Shown: piece after piece, positions 62,442 to 64,000 of the stretch
How positions within the stretch are numbered: the stretch's first letter is position 1
How the letters are laid out: every line of letters starts with the position of its first letter
Assembly (NCBI RefSeq): GCF_016918565.1
Contig: NZ_JAFFQD010000019.1
Span: 32,658-96,657, forward strand
Length of the DNA stretch: 64,000 bases
Origin: Desulfogranum marinum
GTDB taxonomy: Bacteria > Desulfobacterota > Desulfobulbia > Desulfobulbales > Desulfobulbaceae
Direction of reading: 5' to 3'
Notes under the pieces: model-generated
What the model was told of the DNA's origin: nothing
What the model saw: only the letters and a program-made list of their open reading frames with translations
Database searches by the model: none
Position numbers and translations under genes: made by a program

Positions 62442-63023
62442 CAGCGGGAACTCTGGTTTTGGATGCCCGAATTTTGGTTTCTGCTTGATACCCGTAAAAG
62501 TTGCTTAAATTTTCCATTGTGCTCTATAGAGGAAAAAAGGGACCTACCAGCTAAGGGTATCAGGAGAATTTGATGAAGCGCCACAAGATGGTGTTCCTGA
62601 CTTTGTGCTGAGATTACCAACGCGATCGAAGTAATCTCAGCACAATAGAGCAACCACCTTTTAAGATAGTGGGATTGAGACATGGGTCACCCCGGAAGTT
62701 GCATGTATGAAGCAAGGTAAGTTTTTAATGCGCAGCGTTCACGAGAACGGACTCACGTTGAGAGAGGAATGTAATCCAAAAAGCATGGGGAGTGCGCCGA
62801 CGGGATGATAGATTTCCCCAATAGGTCAACCTCCCCCAAACCATTTTGATTTTGCGCCCCGCCATTATCCCCACCTCACTATACCCCAAAAAATAAAATT
62901 CAGACCTCCTGATCTCAAGAGATTATTCGTAAGCGTCAGAACTTGGGTTTTTATAGCGTAAACACATAAAATGGAGCAAACCCCGTGGAGTTATAGTCAA
63001 GTCTGGCGTTCGGAGAATGATTC
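62442..63023. other. Non-coding region with a strong palindrome
   Basis: About 580 bp. No gene seen. It holds an inverted repeat with perfect 15-bp arms TTGTGCTGAGATTAC/GTAATCTCAGCACAA and a 13-nt loop (62603-62645), not followed by a T run. It leads into insertion-sequence debris. Confidence 0.5.
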
Positions 63024-63200
63024 CTAAACGACAGCTCTGTCAGATTCTTCGCCCACTATTGGAGCCACAGGCTCCCCATCTTTAAATTGAACACCTCGTA
63101 TTACATTTGCAAGCAGTTTAAAACCTCTCAGCCTTCGCCATCTTTTCTGAGCACTTTGGCCGAGCTTAAAAACCATGGAAAAAATCGTGTACCTGGCAAC
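63024..63200 (-). pseudogene. IS256-family transposase, C-terminal fragment
   Basis: On the minus strand the frame ending at TAG 63026-63024 reads IFSMVFKLGQSAQKRWRRLR and GFKLLANVIRGVQFKDGE, the C-terminal end of IS256-family transposases (QSAxKxWxRLxGxxLLxxVIxGVxFKDG). Upstream the reading frame runs into IS5-family sequence, so only the tail remains. It may be of the same type as the intact transposase starting at 63425. Confidence 0.6.
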
Positions 63201-63335
63201 GCCGCCTCCTGTTCTTTGCCACGTTTTATCGGTCGAACATGCGGCTGGCTGACACTGACAATACGATTATCAATACGATGCTTGCGGTTCTCGTACATCC
63301 ATTGTTGCTGGCGAAACACGAGTTATGATCAAAAG
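63201..63335 (-). pseudogene. IS5-family transposase fragment
   Basis: The minus strand reads FRQQQWMYENRKHRIDNRIV and SVSQPHVRPIKRGKEQ, an internal block of IS5-family transposases (RIVSxxQPHVRPIxRGK). It is interrupted after about 40 codons by the IS256 fragment and has no intact start. Confidence 0.6.
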
Positions 63336-63365
63336 TGGTGTTTGAGTAAGCGATGAAAAAATAAA

Positions 63366-63425
63366 TGACGTATCCTGTTGGAAATAATCGACCAAAATTA
63401 ATCCCAACAAAAAAAGGATACGTCA
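63366..63425 (+). promoter_or_regulatory. Inverted repeat covering the transposase start codon
   Basis: TGACGTATCCT (63366-63376) and AGGATACGTCA (63415-63425) are perfect 11-bp arms. The right arm contains the AGGA ribosome-binding site and touches the ATG. Transcripts entering from outside would fold and hide the start, a known insertion-sequence protection against read-through expression. Confidence 0.6.
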
Positions 63426-64000
63426 TGAGTGATAATAAAGTTATCCCGCTTGAAAAGCCAGCAGAGTTTTGTTCCGATCCGTTAACGGAGTTACTTCGTA
63501 AAGGTGCTCGTCAGCTGATTACAGATGCCGTGGAAGCAGAACTAAACGTCCTGCTTGATCAACACGCTGACAGTAAAGATAGCAATGGCCATCGTCAGGT
63601 AGTCCGTAACGGCTACTTACCTGAGCGTGAGATCCAAACAGGAATTGGTCCGGTTACAGTCAAGGTTCCAAAGATACGTGACAAAAGCGGACAGGGGGTC
63701 AAGTTCAATTCGGCTCTTTTGCCCCCTTATCTGCGAAAGACCAAAAGCATTGAAGAGGTTCTTCCCTGGCTCTACCTCAAAGGTATTTCTACAGGGGATT
63801 TCCATGAAGCATTACAGGCCCTTCTTGGCAGCGATGCTAAAGGGTTGTCGGCCTCCACCATTAGTCGGTTGAAGCAGGTATGGGAAAAAGAGCACGAGAG
63901 CTGGAGTAGACGCGACCTAAAGCTCAAGAGATATGTGTATATCTGGGCTGACGGTGTATATTTCAACATTCGCAGTGAAACAGATCGACAGTGCATCCTT
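63425..64000 (+). CDS. IS256-family transposase (5' part, runs off window)
   Basis: The first 192 codons from ATG 63425 are open to the window end. The product is a mutator-type (IS256) DDE transposase: DPLTELLRKGARQLITDAVE, GHRQVVRNGYLPEREIQTGI, VKVPKIRDKSG, LLPPYLRKTKSIEEVLPWLY and LKGISTGDFHEALQALLG. The first catalytic Asp lies in YIWADGVYFN at the edge. The right end and the remaining catalytic residues are outside the window. Confidence 0.93.
   Translation, partial: MSDNKVIPLEKPAEFCSDPLTELLRKGARQLITDAVEAELNVLLDQHADSKDSNGHRQVVRNGYLPEREIQTGIGPVTVKVPKIRDKSGQGVKFNSALLPPYLRKTKSIEEVLPWLYLKGISTGDFHEALQALLGSDAKGLSASTISRLKQVWEKEHESWSRRDLKLKRYVYIWADGVYFNIRSETDRQCIL

Overview
The window looks like a chromosome segment of a deltaproteobacterium (Desulfobacterota), most likely a Desulfobulbales-type sulfur-cycle anaerobe. 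This is an inference from gene content: a short RdgC-type protein, rubredoxin, [4Fe-4S] class I fumarase, a membrane-anchored HdrD/GlpC-like Fe-S protein, an FeMo-cofactor-domain protein and a ferredoxin-nitroreductase fusion. No rRNA or other strong taxonomic marker is present.

Region 1 (1-12.2 kb) is mostly core: a partial tRNA-Lys, a same-strand run rdgC - TPR membrane protein - uncharacterised partner - gatB - radC - hemW, then an MBL hydrolase, class I fumarase, a truncated LOG protein, a PilZ protein and a convergent EamA exporter. A small secreted-protein gene with a one-base slip in an A7 tract lies opposite the end of hemW. Region 2 (12.3-13.2 kb) is repeat-rich: a 170-bp IS66-type MITE with a perfect 8-bp target duplication and a second 162-bp palindromic element that supplies the stop codon of a small membrane protein. 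An Excalibur-domain membrane protein and a CX4C rubredoxin follow.

Region 3 (15.2-27.6 kb) is a complete catabolic island. Two divergent operons each encode a three-subunit flavo-iron-sulfur amine oxidase (DAO-family subunit, pyridine-nucleotide-oxidoreductase/BFD subunit and small 2Fe-2S subunit). A sigma-54 activator lies between them, with a GG-N10-GC promoter and three TGTWA-N7-WTACA sites. RidA, a tripartite tricarboxylate transporter (TctB-A-C) and an Asp/Glu-racemase-like protein complete the set. Together they look like uptake, racemisation, oxidation and imine hydrolysis of an unidentified amino or imino acid.

Region 4 (28-51.3 kb) is mixed: an exported tautomerase-like protein, small stress membrane proteins, nitroreductase, SGNH hydrolase, DUF364 protein, tyrS, NifX-like protein, homocysteine S-methyltransferase family protein, EEP-family lipoprotein, DUF5329 protein, an FKBP-like/methyltransferase fusion, a membrane-anchorless FtsK with a ZapA-like N-terminus, a VTT/HdrD fusion with a periplasmic rhodanese, a SWIM-SNF2 ATPase, RNase HI, a MalY/PatB-type lyase and a quinone-oxidoreductase-like dehydrogenase.

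Region 5 (51.5-64 kb) is AT-rich and accessory: a small gene broken by an in-frame stop, a TRAM-less methylthiotransferase-like radical SAM protein, and a surface/exopolysaccharide-like locus (two paralogous parallel beta-helix proteins, an outer-membrane beta-barrel, a PKD/repeat protein and an FN3 protein) with a five-unit 20-bp-phased repeat array upstream of the PKD gene. It is bounded by insertion-sequence debris (ISL3, IS5 and IS256 remnants) and an IS256-family transposase that runs off the window end.
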